From Terebella lapidaria (taxonomy: Eukaryota; Annelida; Polychaeta; Terebellida; Terebellidae): a DNA stretch of 64,000 bases. Position 1 is the stretch's first letter, and the number at the start of each line of letters is the position of its first letter. Under the pieces are notes generated by a model. The model saw only the letters and a program-made list of their open reading frames with translations, was not told the DNA's origin and made no database searches. Below, piece by piece: positions 22,786 through 33,491 of this stretch. The translations under genes and the position numbers were made by a program. Location of the stretch: the NCBI GenBank assembly GCA_949152475.1, contig OX424559.1, positions 37,307,119 through 37,371,118 of the forward strand. Reading direction: 5' to 3'.

Positions 22786-23195
22786 TACTGCTAAAAACCG
22801 GGAATGGGACCGGTTCCCTTGCCGGTTCGTCACCCCCAGCAGTCCTAATATAAGGGAGCCTGTCGCTTGACACAGACTGTATTTAGACTAGAGTTTTAGG
22901 CTTTGTTATATCACTTGTACATCACTGAGTTAGAAAACCACTGAAATGTTGTTTGAGATCTGCATCTGGATACATATATGATATACTGTATTGCTATTTA
23001 ACCGAGCGTGTGTATTTAGGACGGGACATGTCCACAGGGGGTAATCGTTTCTACAGCTTATTGGCGTGTGAACGGATTGAGAATCAGATTCACCCCACTG
23101 CTCTTTCTACTTTGATATCTCGGCGAGTTTTCAATCTATTCCAAATGTAAAAGGTGCATTATAAACTAGAAATAACACTGCAACTGACTGTATAA
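22786..23195 (+). repeat. P module 12
   Basis: Full-length; CTATTTAACCGAG replaces CTATGCAACCGAG. Confidence 0.75.
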
Positions 23196-23222
23196 ACTAA
23201 TTTAGAGATAAAAGAGATTAGA

Positions 23223-23298
23223 GTTTTGAGGGAGGGTTGAACACGTGTCTTTGGATTCAAAGTCTTACGCTCTATCCACTCCACCAACGTTGCCGACA
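23223..23298 (-). repeat. tRNA-Gln-like module 32
   Basis: Module 2 form; A box has one change (TGGTGGAGTGG). Confidence 0.73.
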
Positions 23299-23748
23299 GT
23301 GTGAAGGAGTGTATTCCATGTAACAGTTACTTTATGGTTTTCCAGCCTCCATAGTTATTGTTATGTAACGGTTTTTCAGTCGCCAAGACAACAGTTTTTA
23401 AGCTATGACCTTCAAAATCAATAGGCTTGTGCAGGAGTCTTATGCGCATCTTCTTGGAAAATTTCATGTCATTCCGACAAGGATTGCGCCCGTTATCGTG
23501 CGAACAGACGGACAGAACACATATTTGATCGCTGAGCAACATACAACTGAAGCAATCGCTCAAAGAGCTAGGACTTGGCAAAATAAAGTAATGAACTTGA
23601 AAAGAAGTCTATAATAAACCAGCTAAAAACGTTCTGAGAGAGACTTGAATAGTGTTTTCTAGTTGCTGTTAAGTAAGTTGTACATGTATTAAATTGTGCA
23701 GTTATGCTATAAAAGACATGATCCTGTAAGTTAGAGAGAAAAAACAAG

Positions 23749-23823
23749 TTTTGAGAGAGAGTTGAACCCGGGGTCTGTGGATTCAGAGTCCTGAGCTCTA
23801 CCCACTGCACCAAAGTGGCCGAC
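23749..23823 (-). repeat. tRNA-Gln-like module 33, CTG loop
   Basis: Loop CTCTGAA: the anticodon position reads CTG, the other Gln anticodon. A box TGGTGCAGTGGG. Confidence 0.7.
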
Positions 23824-23867
23824 AGCATCAAGTTGTGTTGTATTGTAACAGTTCCTCTATGGCAAAT

Positions 23868-24103
23868 TACTGCTAAAAACCGGGAAGGGGGCCGGTTTCC
23901 TCCGCCGGTTCATCACCCCCAATAGTTCTGATATAAAGTGGCCTGTCGTTTGACACAGACTGTATTAAGAGTAGAGTTTTAGGCTTTGTTATATCACTAG
24001 TACATCACTGAGTCAGAAAACCACCGATATGTTGTTTGAGACCTGCATTTGGATACATATATGATTTACTGTATTAATACACAACCGAGTGTGTATATTC
24101 AGG
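23868..24103 (+). repeat. P module 13, 3'-truncated
   Basis: TATAAAG present; stops at GTATATTCAGG like P modules 6, 8 and 10. Confidence 0.75.
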
Positions 24104-24335
24104 AATTAACACAGATGCGCTATGATGCATGAAACACATGATCATAATGGAACCAATTAGACACTGTAAATGACTTGGAAAAATATATACCAAGAAATAA
24201 TTGAGTGTGATGACATAGAAATGACGAAGATTAACGTTACTGATGCTATATATATTTGCTGAATTTGTACACTACGAATGTGTTGTTTCCTTGTTTGGAA
24301 TTGAATACATGATCTCATAATGGAGAAAAAAAATA

Positions 24336-24409
24336 GTTTTGAGATAGTATTGAACCCGGGTTTGTGGATTCAAAGTCCTACACTCTACGATCAGCACTAA
24401 CGTGGCTGG
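24336..24409 (-). repeat. tRNA-Gln-like module 34
   Basis: Loop CTTTGAA; last of the series. No tRNA-like module is seen from here to 64,000. Confidence 0.7.
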
Positions 24410-25286
24410 CGATGTGAAGGGGAGTGTTTCATATAGCAATGCTATTATCGTTTTCATGTAATGCTTTTCAGTAACGATTTTCTGTTGCCGTGACAACAGT
24501 TTGAGAGCTATGATGTTCCAATTCAAAAGGGTTATGCGGACATTCCGTGCACATATTCTGTGACAATTTCGTCAAAATCACACAAGAATCGACCGCACAG
24601 CAATGTGTTAAACTTTGGATCCGAAATTCCTGACCCCCATTTATTTCACCTGGAGTTTAAATCGTCAATTTTGAATCAACCGCTGTCGGTCATACAACAA
24701 ATGATGCAGAATTGGCCATAGTAAAAGACGTGAACACTTTTGGAAGTGCAGGTGGAATGAAAGTGGAGTTATGACGATTTTTAATTGTGTGGTTTTTCAA
24801 TGACCTTGGCGTTAATTCTTGACCTTTGACCTTGAGAAACAACAGGAATGTGCCGTTATACTGTGTGCATATGCTGTCAAAATTTCATAAGAATCCGACA
24901 AGAATTGACTGCACAGCAATGCATGAAACTTTTGATCCAGAAACTCCTGACCCCCGTCTTTTTAACCCGGAGTCAAAATCGTCAATTTTGATGCAACAGC
25001 TGTCGGCCATACATCAAAAGATGCAGAATTGGCCATATTATTCGATGCTAGAAATCCCGAAACTCCAGATAAAATATAACTGGACTTATTACGATTTTAA
25101 ATTTTTTGGTTTTTGAACGACCTTGACGTCAATTTTTGACCTTTGACCTTCAGAAACGAAAGGCTTATGAGGAAGATCCTTGCACATGTTGTGTCGAAAT
25201 TTCATGAAAATCCGACAAGAACTGCGCCCGCTATCGTTCGAACGGACGGACAGACAAACATACAAACAAACAAACAAACAAACGAG

Positions 25287-25314
25287 GGGCCATAGGCCCG
25301 GCAGTTGACGAATT
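25287..25314 (+). repeat. Element terminus: palindrome plus single arm
   Basis: GGGCC-ATA-GGCCC stem, then GGC and AGTTGACGAATT. The last 12 bases equal the left arm of the perfect hairpin at 50218-50244 but lack a right arm here. Confidence 0.8.
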
Positions 25315-26310
25315 GCCATAGAAATTGCAATTATGTCAAAAAGAGAAGCTGACGTTTGACGTCATGACGTCTTTAAACTCAGTACATGACTGGGTATTAA
25401 TATTCCAAATAAGTCCTCATGATTCAAATTTGAGTGCACTGTGGATGTTTGAAAGTTTGCTGAAAAGTAAAAAAAAATTGGTATGACAGGCATTACGTTT
25501 ATGACGTCATAGTGGAAAGTCTATCACGGCGGAAAAGGATCAGACAGTACTCTCCTAAACCAGAATTGAACGAGCTTTCCAATGGTGCAATCCGCTTCCC
25601 TGTACGACAAATACCTCTCGACATATAGCTCCATATTTAAAATTAACGTTTTACGTCATGACGTCATTGACGTTGTACGTAGCCTTTTGAAACTCAGTAC
25701 GTGGCTGAATAATGACGCTGCACCTACGTTCTCATAACTACAACCTATTACCTTCAAAATTGAGTGCACTGTGCTTGTTTGAAAGTTTGCTGAAAAGCCG
25801 TAAATCTTGTATGACAGGCCTTACGTTTATGACGTCATAGCGGAAAATCTAGCATGACGGGAAACTTTCGAACAGCACCCCTCTAAACTACGAGCTTTCC
25901 AATGGTTCAATTCGCTTCTTTGTAAGACAAATACTTTTCGATATATAGCCCCATTTTAAAAACTGACGTTTTACGTCATGACGTCATCGACGTTGCACGT
26001 AGCGTGTTGAAACTTGGTAGATGGCTGGGTATTATTTTTTCACATATGCTCTGTTAATTACAATCCAATACCTTCAAATTTGAGTGCACTGTGGTTGTTT
26101 GAAAGTTTCCTGAAAAGTCGAGAAATTGGTATGACAGGACATACGTTTATGACGTCATAGCGGAAAATCTATCATGGCGGAAAAGTATCGGACAGTACCC
26201 TTCTAAACCAGAATTCAACGAGCTTTCCAATGGTGCAATTCGCTTCTCTGTACGACAAATACTTTCCGATATATAGCCCCATTTCGAAAAATGACGTTTC
26301 ACGTCGTGAC
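25315..26310 (+). repeat. 328-bp satellite block I, about three monomers
   Basis: Landmark TTATGACGTCATAG recurs at about 25,497, 25,826 and 26,146. Each monomer holds GATATATAGCCCCATTTT, an ACGTCATGACGTCAT pair and TTATGACGTCATAGCGGAAAA. Monomers here are more diverged from one another than in the 42-44 kb block. Confidence 0.85.
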
Positions 26311-26454
26311 GCCATTTAAGTTCGAACAATCCGCATAAAACTTCGCAGTTTGATGGAGGATACCATTATATATCCGTGTGTTGAATTTCAGAGGTATCGG
26401 TTCAAATGCGACTGCTGTGTGAATTTCTGAAAATTCGAAAAAAAATGAGAGATG
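26311..26454 (+). repeat. Truncated 3' tail of a satellite element
   Basis: Matches the start of the tail seen at 41,690-41,985 (AAACTTCGCAGT, GAATTTCAGAGGTATCGG) but is cut at GAGAGATG by the start of copy a. Confidence 0.7.
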
Positions 26455-27461
26455 TCTGGTGCATGTACAGGATCTTTGGTCTTGAGACAAATTACCGCTA
26501 AAAACCGGGAATGAGGTTGACTTCTACGCCGGTACATCACCCGCGATAGTGCTGATATAAAAGAGCCCCTGGCTCGCCAGAGATTGTATTTAAACAAGAG
26601 TTTTAGGCTTTGTTATATCACTTGTGCATTACTGAGTTAGAAAACCACAGAAATGTTGCTTTAGATCAGTATTCAGATGCATACAAGGTATATTGTATTA
26701 CTACGCGACCGAGTGTTGATATTAGAGACGGTACAAGTGCACAGGGGGTAATCGTTTCCACATCTTATTGGGGTTTGAACGGGCTGACAAACAGATTTAC
26801 CCCACCTCTCTTTCCGTCTTGATATCTCAGCGAGTTTTCAATATATTTTCAACATGAAAAGTGCACCATAAACTAGAAATAACACTGCAATTTTCAACAT
26901 AAAAAACTTCAAAATTAAATGTTGAATTATTTTTTTAAAATTGGATCCAGAAGAAAAATAAATGTACCCATAAAATCCGGAATCCGGATCCGATCCGGAT
27001 GAATTTTTTTCAGTTTATGGACCATGATAGTCCGCCACTTTGTAGGAAAAATCAAGCTGAAATATGCACAATAGACCGAAATATAATATAAAATATAAGT
27101 TAAATGGAGTTTTCAATGTTAAATTCAAATAGCTGTCAAATCCGTAATCCGGGTCCGATCCGGGTCAAAATTATAATGTGTGTATAGGATATCATTCTGC
27201 ACATGTGACTAAAATTTCAAGAGAATTCATTGAAAATTGAACGAGTTATGAATTTTTGAAAACTCGCCCCATGTTAAAGATAGGGATTTTTCGAGTTTTC
27301 AAGAATTTTTGATGACGTCATCAATAAACCGATTTTCTTCAAAAACTTTCGGTGTCCTTCCTGGGTGAATACCTACCTATCAGAAAAATTTCGTGATGCT
27401 CGCACTAAAACTGTGGCCTGTATCGTGCTAACAGACAGACAGACAAACAAACAAACAAACG
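26455..27461 (+). mobile_element. 1-kb element, copy a, with candidate 5' end
   Basis: Begins TCTGGTGCATG, then AGGATCTTTGGTCTT (a decayed palindrome), ACCGCTAAAAACCGGGAATG, TATAAAAG at 26556-26563, the P module, two clusters of ATCCGG words (26,975-27,000 and about 27,126-27,170), a tail containing GATGACGTCATC and CTGTGGCCTGTATCGTGC, then CAGACAGACAGACAAAC. Downstream the sequence is GAAAGAACC, not the terminal palindrome, so its 3' end is lost or different. No coding capacity. Confidence 0.78.
26556..26563 (+). promoter_or_regulatory. TATA box of copy a
   Basis: TATAAAAG fits the TATAWAWR consensus. About 30 bp downstream lies GAGATTGTATT, where initiation would be expected. Equivalent boxes: 37760 (copy b), 44373 (copy c), 50408 (copy d). 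Initiation is inferred. Confidence 0.55.
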
Positions 27462-28105
27462 AAAGAACCAGAGCTGACTTAGAACCTATTGTTCAATCGT
27501 ACCCTATGACTACATGACGTTTCAAAGCAGCTGCGTTCGAAACCAGTCAATATTTTTTGAAAAATATAATTCATGGTAAACATGTTAAACTAACTGAATG
27601 AAACATGCTCACATCAAATGTAATGAAATTAACCAGTCCTAAGGAAAATTTTGCTCATTTGAACAGGCGGTTCTCGCGTAAATACAGGAACTATATCCAT
27701 CACACGCAGATGTAAACAAAGCATAGAAGTGCGAGATGGACTGACAATTCCATGCACATCATGGTATATCACTGATTATTTTCTCACAACTACACTATAT
27801 ATGCACATACAAACTGGAAAATGTAATCGATGTGGACTTTTAAGCGCGATTTGAGCATTTGTTTACATTGGGGTTTGATGGATACACTTCGTTTGTTAAC
27901 TTACAAAACCGGTACACAATGGGCACTAAAACGGCTGAAAAGACAACTCGGACGGACTGTAATCGTTAAAATCATTGAGCACACCTTTTGTTATATTGGA
28001 ATAGATGTGTTCAGCAAAAACTGGTTTTGAAAAAAAATTTGCATACAAAAATACAAAAATTCGAAGGCAGCAGCTTTAACATGTATTACACCTTTCCAGT
28101 CTCAG
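27462..28105. other. Non-repeat stretch
   Basis: No partner elsewhere in the window, no half-site clusters. A 66-codon frame (27830-28030) resembles nothing I know and has no supporting context. Contains TGTTTACAT (forkhead-like) twice, which may be chance. Confidence 0.55.
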
Positions 28106-28375
28106 TGTCATAGTACTGACAATGCAGTTTGATTAGACAGTGTTAATCTTGGACACTTGGCATGTCGGTCTGTGAACTATCGAGGTCAAGGTCAAAGATC
28201 ACGGTCAAGGTCACACAAGGAAAGGCTCTTGTTTTGCTACAATGTGGTTTTAGTTTGAACTCGCCATGACGAATACTTCCGGAGTTATAGCCATTTATGT
28301 GATTTTATCCTTTTCCATGACCTTGACTTTGACGTTTGACCTTGAGCTCAATAAAGAGCACGGGATCCTCCTCTG
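28106..28375 (+). repeat. Fragment of a half-site-rich core
   Basis: GAGGTCAAGGTCAAAG and CGGTCAAGGTCAC near 28,190-28,215, then CCTTGACTTTGACG and TTTGACCTTGAG near 28,320-28,345. Related to the core at 38,698-40,240. Confidence 0.75.
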
Positions 28376-28805
28376 CCAGCCATGAATCTTCCCACACAAT
28401 CCACTTCTCTGTATGACGAATACTTTCCAATATATAGCTCCATTTTGAAAATTGACGTTTTACGTCATGACGTCATTGACGTTGCACGCAGCATGTTGAA
28501 ACTCGGTAGATGACTGGGTATTAATATGCCACATATGTTCTCATAATCACAGTCCAATACCTTCAAATTTGAGTGCACGGTGTAGGTTTGAATGTTTGCA
28601 GAAATGTCGAAAATTGATATGACCGCCCTTACGTTTATGACGTCATAGCCAAAAATCTATCACAGCGGAAACGTATCGGACAACACCCTTTTAAACCAGA
28701 ATTCAACGAGCTTTCCAGTGGTGCAATCCGCTTCTCTGTATGACGAATACTTTCTGAGATATAGCCCCATTTAAAAAAAATGACGTTTTACGTCGTGACG
28801 TCATT
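28376..28805 (+). repeat. 328-bp satellite, one monomer and part
   Basis: CRE pair near 28,465 and TTATGACGTCATAG near 28,635. Confidence 0.8.
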
Positions 28806-29116
28806 GACGTTCGATAAATCCGAACAAAACTTCGCAGTTTGATGGACGATGTCATCATATATCGATGCTTTAAATTTCAGAGGTATCGGACTAAATATGA
28901 CTCCTGTGTGAATTTTTGAAAATTCGCTAATGATGAGAGATAAGGATTTTTCGAGTTTTTAGGAATTTTTGGTGACGTCACCAATGAACCGAATTATTTC
29001 AAAAACGTGCTGTTTCGTCCTTGGGCGAATTCCTATCCATCAAAAAAGTTTTGAGATGCTAGCACAAAAACTGTGGCCGCTAGAGAGGTGACAAACAAAC
29101 AAGTAACAAACGGATA
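28806..29116 (+). repeat. Satellite element 3' tail
   Basis: AAAACTTCGCAGTTTGATGG, GGTGACGTCACC, CTGTGGCCGCTAGAG, then a short ACAAACAAAC tract and AAGTAACAAACGG. The last words match the right arm end of a hairpin (CAAGTAACAAACGG), but no left arm is present. Confidence 0.72.
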
Positions 29117-29204
29117 TCTGGTGCATGCACAGGACCTTTGGTCCTGAGACAAATTACCGCTAAAAACCGGGAATGGGACTGATACATCCGCCGGTTCGTC
29201 GTCC
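29117..29204 (+). repeat. 5' head preceding the 1,429-bp array
   Basis: TCTGGTGCATG followed by the perfect palindrome AGGACCTTTGGTCCT (29131-29145) and ACCGCTAAAAACCGGG. Present only before the first array copy; later copies lack it. Confidence 0.78.
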
Positions 29205-29217
29205 CCAAAAGTTGTGA

Positions 29218-29224
29218 TATAAAG
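29218..29224 (+). promoter_or_regulatory. TATA box of the 1,429-bp unit
   Basis: TATAAAG, 13 bp after the array restart point; GACTGTATTTAGAC lies where a start site would fall. Recurs at 30647, 32076, 33505, 34934 and 36363. Confidence 0.55.
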
Positions 29225-29839
29225 TGGCCTGTGGCTTGACCCAGACTGTATTTAGACATGAGTTTTAGGCTTTATTATATCAGTTGGACACCTCTGAGTC
29301 TGAAAACAAAGGAATTGTTTTGTTGTTTGAGATGTGCATTTGGATACATATATGATGTACTGTACTACTGCTCAACCGAGTGTGTATATTTAGAAGGGGA
29401 CATGTCCACAGGGGGTAATCGTTTCCGCAGCTTATTGTTGTGTGAACGGATTGAGAATCAGATTCACCCCACTGCTCTTTCTACTTTGATATCTCGGCGA
29501 GTTTTCAATTTATTCCAAATGTGAAAAGTGCATTATAAACTAGAAATAACACTGCACCTGACTGTATGAAATGCTTCAGAATTGAATGTTCAGTAAATTT
29601 GTGAAAATTGGAGCCATGAAAACATTAAAAATATCTGTAAAATCCAGAATCCTCATAAGATTCTGATTAAGCTTTGTCAGATTATAGACAAAGTTCGAGG
29701 TCAATCATGGATTTGACACATTTGTCTGATTGATATACCTCTTCTGAATGACATGGTTCACATTTCATGAGCCCACAATGATTCAAACAGATGTTATTAC
29801 CGGAAACGTGTTTTTCTGGGATTTCGATGACCTTGACCT

Positions 29840-29852
29840 TGACCTTTGACCT
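29840..29852 (+). promoter_or_regulatory. Perfect DR1 nuclear-receptor-type site
   Basis: TGACCT-T-TGACCT is the direct repeat spaced by one base that RXR, HNF4 and COUP-TF class receptors bind in animals. Upstream TGACCTTGACCTTGACC adds ERR/SF-1-like TCAAGGTCA words on the minus strand. Binding is not shown by the sequence. Confidence 0.5.
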
Positions 29853-30252
29853 TTGCACTTAAATTCGTAGAAGTCAATGCTGTCAAAGTGCATATCAAAT
29901 TTCAAAGGATTCCAGTCACTATTGACGGTGTTATGGCCCTTTGAAATTTCGGATTTTTGACGTTTATGACGTCATTATGACGTCAGTTTACGTCGCAGCG
30001 CCAAAAATGATATATCACTGCAATCAGGGACTCAAGACCTTTCCAACGATATACTACTCGATATGGTGCGCTGACCTTCGTACATGACCTTGACATTCAC
30101 CTCATGGCGAACTTCTCAAGATCAAGGTCAAATGTCGAAGTCAAGGTCACAGAAGATGGAACTTGAGTATATCTACGATATGCACTTGATTTGAAATGTC
30201 TACGACGATTAGAACCGGAGTTATAGTCTTTTATGTGATTTTCATGTTTTCT

Positions 30253-30266
30253 GTTGCCATGGAAAC
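30253..30266 (+). promoter_or_regulatory. X-box-like motif (RFX type)
   Basis: GTTGCCATGGAAAC is one base from the palindrome GTTGCCATGGCAAC that occurs intact in the 1,517-bp unit (53745-53758). Confidence 0.45.
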
Positions 30267-30422
30267 AATTTTTTAGCGATTTTGACTAAAAGCAATCGGT
30301 GTCTTTCTATTGACCTACAGAACTCACCCTGAAAATTTGGTAACAATCCGATCAAAACTGTGGCCTGTAGAGCGCTAATATACAAACAAACAAACAAAAA
30401 AACAAACGGCACCGATCAACAT

Positions 30423-30451
30423 ACTTGACAAAATCTTTGATTTCGTCAAGT
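30423..30451. repeat. Terminal hairpin, ACTTGAC family
   Basis: Arms ACTTGACAAAATC and GATTTCGTCAAGT, 3-nt loop, 12 of 13 positions paired (one A-C). Preceded by GATCAACAT. Copies at 30478, 31852, 31907, 33281, 33336, 34710, 34765, 36139, 36194 and 37568. Confidence 0.88.
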
Positions 30452-30633
30452 AAAAAACAAACGGCACCGATCAACATACTTGACAAAATCTTTGATTTCG
30501 TCAAGTAATAACAGGAGAGTATATAAACAGGTAGGGTAATATACCTATTGGCATACAAGGTTATTTTCCATGTATGTATTCGATACAATAGACAATTAAT
30601 TGTATCTGTCTCTCTGATATACGAGTCTATAAA

Positions 30634-32062
30634 CCAAAAGTTGTGATATAAAGTGGCCTGTGGCTTGACCCAGACTGTATTTAGACATGAGTTTTAGGCT
30701 TTATTATATCAGTTGGACACCTCTGAGTCTGAAAACAAAGGAATTGTTTTGTTGTTTGAGATGTGCATTTGGATACATATATGATGTACTGTACTACTGC
30801 TCAACCGAGTGTGTATATTTAGAAGGGGACATGTCCACAGGGGGTAATCGTTTCCGCAGCTTATTGTTGTGTGAACGGATTGAGAATCAGATTCACCCCA
30901 CTGCTCTTTCTACTTTGATATCTCGGCGAGTTTTCAATTTATTCCAAATGTGAAAAGTGCATTATAAACTAGAAATAACACTGCACCTGACTGTATGAAA
31001 TGCTTCAGAATTGAATGTTCAGTAAATTTGTGAAAATTGGAGCCATGAAAACATTAAAAATATCTGTAAAATCCAGAATCCTCATAAGATTCTGATTAAG
31101 CTTTGTCAGATTATAGACAAAGTTCGAGGTCAATCATGGATTTGACACATTTGTCTGATTGATATACCTCTTCTGAATGACATGGTTCACATTTCATGAG
31201 CCCACAATGATTCAAACAGATGTTATTACCGGAAACGTGTTTTTCTGGGATTTCGATGACCTTGACCTTGACCTTTGACCTTTGCACTTAAATTCGTAGA
31301 AGTCAATGCTGTCAAAGTGCATATCAAATTTCAAAGGATTCCAGTCACTATTGACGGTGTTATGGCCCTTTGAAATTTCGGATTTTTGACGTTTATGACG
31401 TCATTATGACGTCAGTTTACGTCGCAGCGCCAAAAATGATATATCACTGCAATCAGGGACTCAAGACCTTTCCAACGATATACTACTCGATATGGTGCGC
31501 TGACCTTCGTACATGACCTTGACATTCACCTCATGGCGAACTTCTCAAGATCAAGGTCAAATGTCGAAGTCAAGGTCACAGAAGATGGAACTTGAGTATA
31601 TCTACGATATGCACTTGATTTGAAATGTCTACGACGATTAGAACCGGAGTTATAGTCTTTTATGTGATTTTCATGTTTTCTGTTGCCATGGAAACAATTT
31701 TTTAGCGATTTTGACTAAAAGCAATCGGTGTCTTTCTATTGACCTACAGAACTCACCCTGAAAATTTGGTAACAATCCGATCAAAACTGTGGCCTGTAGA
31801 GCGCTAATATACAAACAAACAAACAAAAAAACAAACGGCACCGATCAACATACTTGACAAAATCTTTGATTTCGTCAAGTAAAAAACAAACGGCACCGAT
31901 CAACATACTTGACAAAATCTTTGATTTCGTCAAGTAATAACAGGAGAGTATATAAACAGGTAGGGTAATATACCTATTGGCATACAAGGTTATTTTCCAT
32001 GTATGTATTCGATACAATAGACAATTAATTGTATCTGTCTCTCTGATATACGAGTCTATAAA
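30634..32062 (+). mobile_element. 1,429-bp array, copy 2
   Basis: I saw no difference from copy 1 by eye. Hairpins at 31852 and 31907. Confidence 0.9.
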
Positions 32063-33491
32063 CCAAAAGTTGTGATATAAAGTGGCCTGTGGCTTGACCC
32101 AGACTGTATTTAGACATGAGTTTTAGGCTTTATTATATCAGTTGGACACCTCTGAGTCTGAAAACAAAGGAATTGTTTTGTTGTTTGAGATGTGCATTTG
32201 GATACATATATGATGTACTGTACTACTGCTCAACCGAGTGTGTATATTTAGAAGGGGACATGTCCACAGGGGGTAATCGTTTCCGCAGCTTATTGTTGTG
32301 TGAACGGATTGAGAATCAGATTCACCCCACTGCTCTTTCTACTTTGATATCTCGGCGAGTTTTCAATTTATTCCAAATGTGAAAAGTGCATTATAAACTA
32401 GAAATAACACTGCACCTGACTGTATGAAATGCTTCAGAATTGAATGTTCAGTAAATTTGTGAAAATTGGAGCCATGAAAACATTAAAAATATCTGTAAAA
32501 TCCAGAATCCTCATAAGATTCTGATTAAGCTTTGTCAGATTATAGACAAAGTTCGAGGTCAATCATGGATTTGACACATTTGTCTGATTGATATACCTCT
32601 TCTGAATGACATGGTTCACATTTCATGAGCCCACAATGATTCAAACAGATGTTATTACCGGAAACGTGTTTTTCTGGGATTTCGATGACCTTGACCTTGA
32701 CCTTTGACCTTTGCACTTAAATTCGTAGAAGTCAATGCTGTCAAAGTGCATATCAAATTTCAAAGGATTCCAGTCACTATTGACGGTGTTATGGCCCTTT
32801 GAAATTTCGGATTTTTGACGTTTATGACGTCATTATGACGTCAGTTTACGTCGCAGCGCCAAAAATGATATATCACTGCAATCAGGGACTCAAGACCTTT
32901 CCAACGATATACTACTCGATATGGTGCGCTGACCTTCGTACATGACCTTGACATTCACCTCATGGCGAACTTCTCAAGATCAAGGTCAAATGTCGAAGTC
33001 AAGGTCACAGAAGATGGAACTTGAGTATATCTACGATATGCACTTGATTTGAAATGTCTACGACGATTAGAACCGGAGTTATAGTCTTTTATGTGATTTT
33101 CATGTTTTCTGTTGCCATGGAAACAATTTTTTAGCGATTTTGACTAAAAGCAATCGGTGTCTTTCTATTGACCTACAGAACTCACCCTGAAAATTTGGTA
33201 ACAATCCGATCAAAACTGTGGCCTGTAGAGCGCTAATATACAAACAAACAAACAAAAAAACAAACGGCACCGATCAACATACTTGACAAAATCTTTGATT
33301 TCGTCAAGTAAAAAACAAACGGCACCGATCAACATACTTGACAAAATCTTTGATTTCGTCAAGTAATAACAGGAGAGTATATAAACAGGTAGGGTAATAT
33401 ACCTATTGGCATACAAGGTTATTTTCCATGTATGTATTCGATACAATAGACAATTAATTGTATCTGTCTCTCTGATATACGAGTCTATAAA
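32063..33491 (+). mobile_element. 1,429-bp array, copy 3
   Basis: Apparently identical to copies 1 and 2. Hairpins at 33281 and 33336. Confidence 0.9.

Larger units (their letters stand above)
22552..23588 (+). repeat. Composite unit U20, type A
   Basis: Leader as in U3 joined to a tRNA-like module with an altered T arm. Confidence 0.8.
23589..25314 (+). repeat. Composite unit U21, A/B fusion, closes the left complex
   Basis: Fused unit whose 3' end is not the AATAAAG junction. After (AAAC)n it has GAG, the palindrome GGGCCATAGGCCC (25287-25299) and the single arm AGTTGACGAATT (25303-25314). The same terminus, with different sequence after it, ends copy c at 45,308 and copy d near 51,343, so I take 25,314 as a true element end. 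Confidence 0.8.
29205..30633 (+). mobile_element. 1,429-bp array, copy 1
   Basis: Order: TATAAAG (29218-29224), P module, a half-site tract at 29828-29852 ending in a perfect DR1 (TGACCTTTGACCT, 29840-29852), CRE-type TTATGACGTCATTATGACGTCA near 29,960 (read in parts), more AGGTCA half-sites near 30,110-30,150, X-box-like GTTGCCATGGAAAC (30253-30266), tail GTGGCCTGTAGAGCGC, (AAAC)n, two hairpins (30423-30451, 30478-30506), then about 127 bp unique to this unit before the next copy. No credible protein. Confidence 0.9.

Noticed and set aside
715..23581. Minus-strand frames of 84-133 codons ending many units
   Set aside because: They translate the tail and the (AAAC)n tract (runs of CLFVCLFVC) and change length with the microsatellite.
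57..24409. Functional tRNA genes
   Set aside because: Anticodon stem outer pairs and T stems fail, acceptor ends do not pair, and there is no clean oligo-T stop directly after the 3' side.
27830..28030. 66-codon frame as a gene
   Set aside because: Short, no domain, no neighbouring exon signals I can defend.
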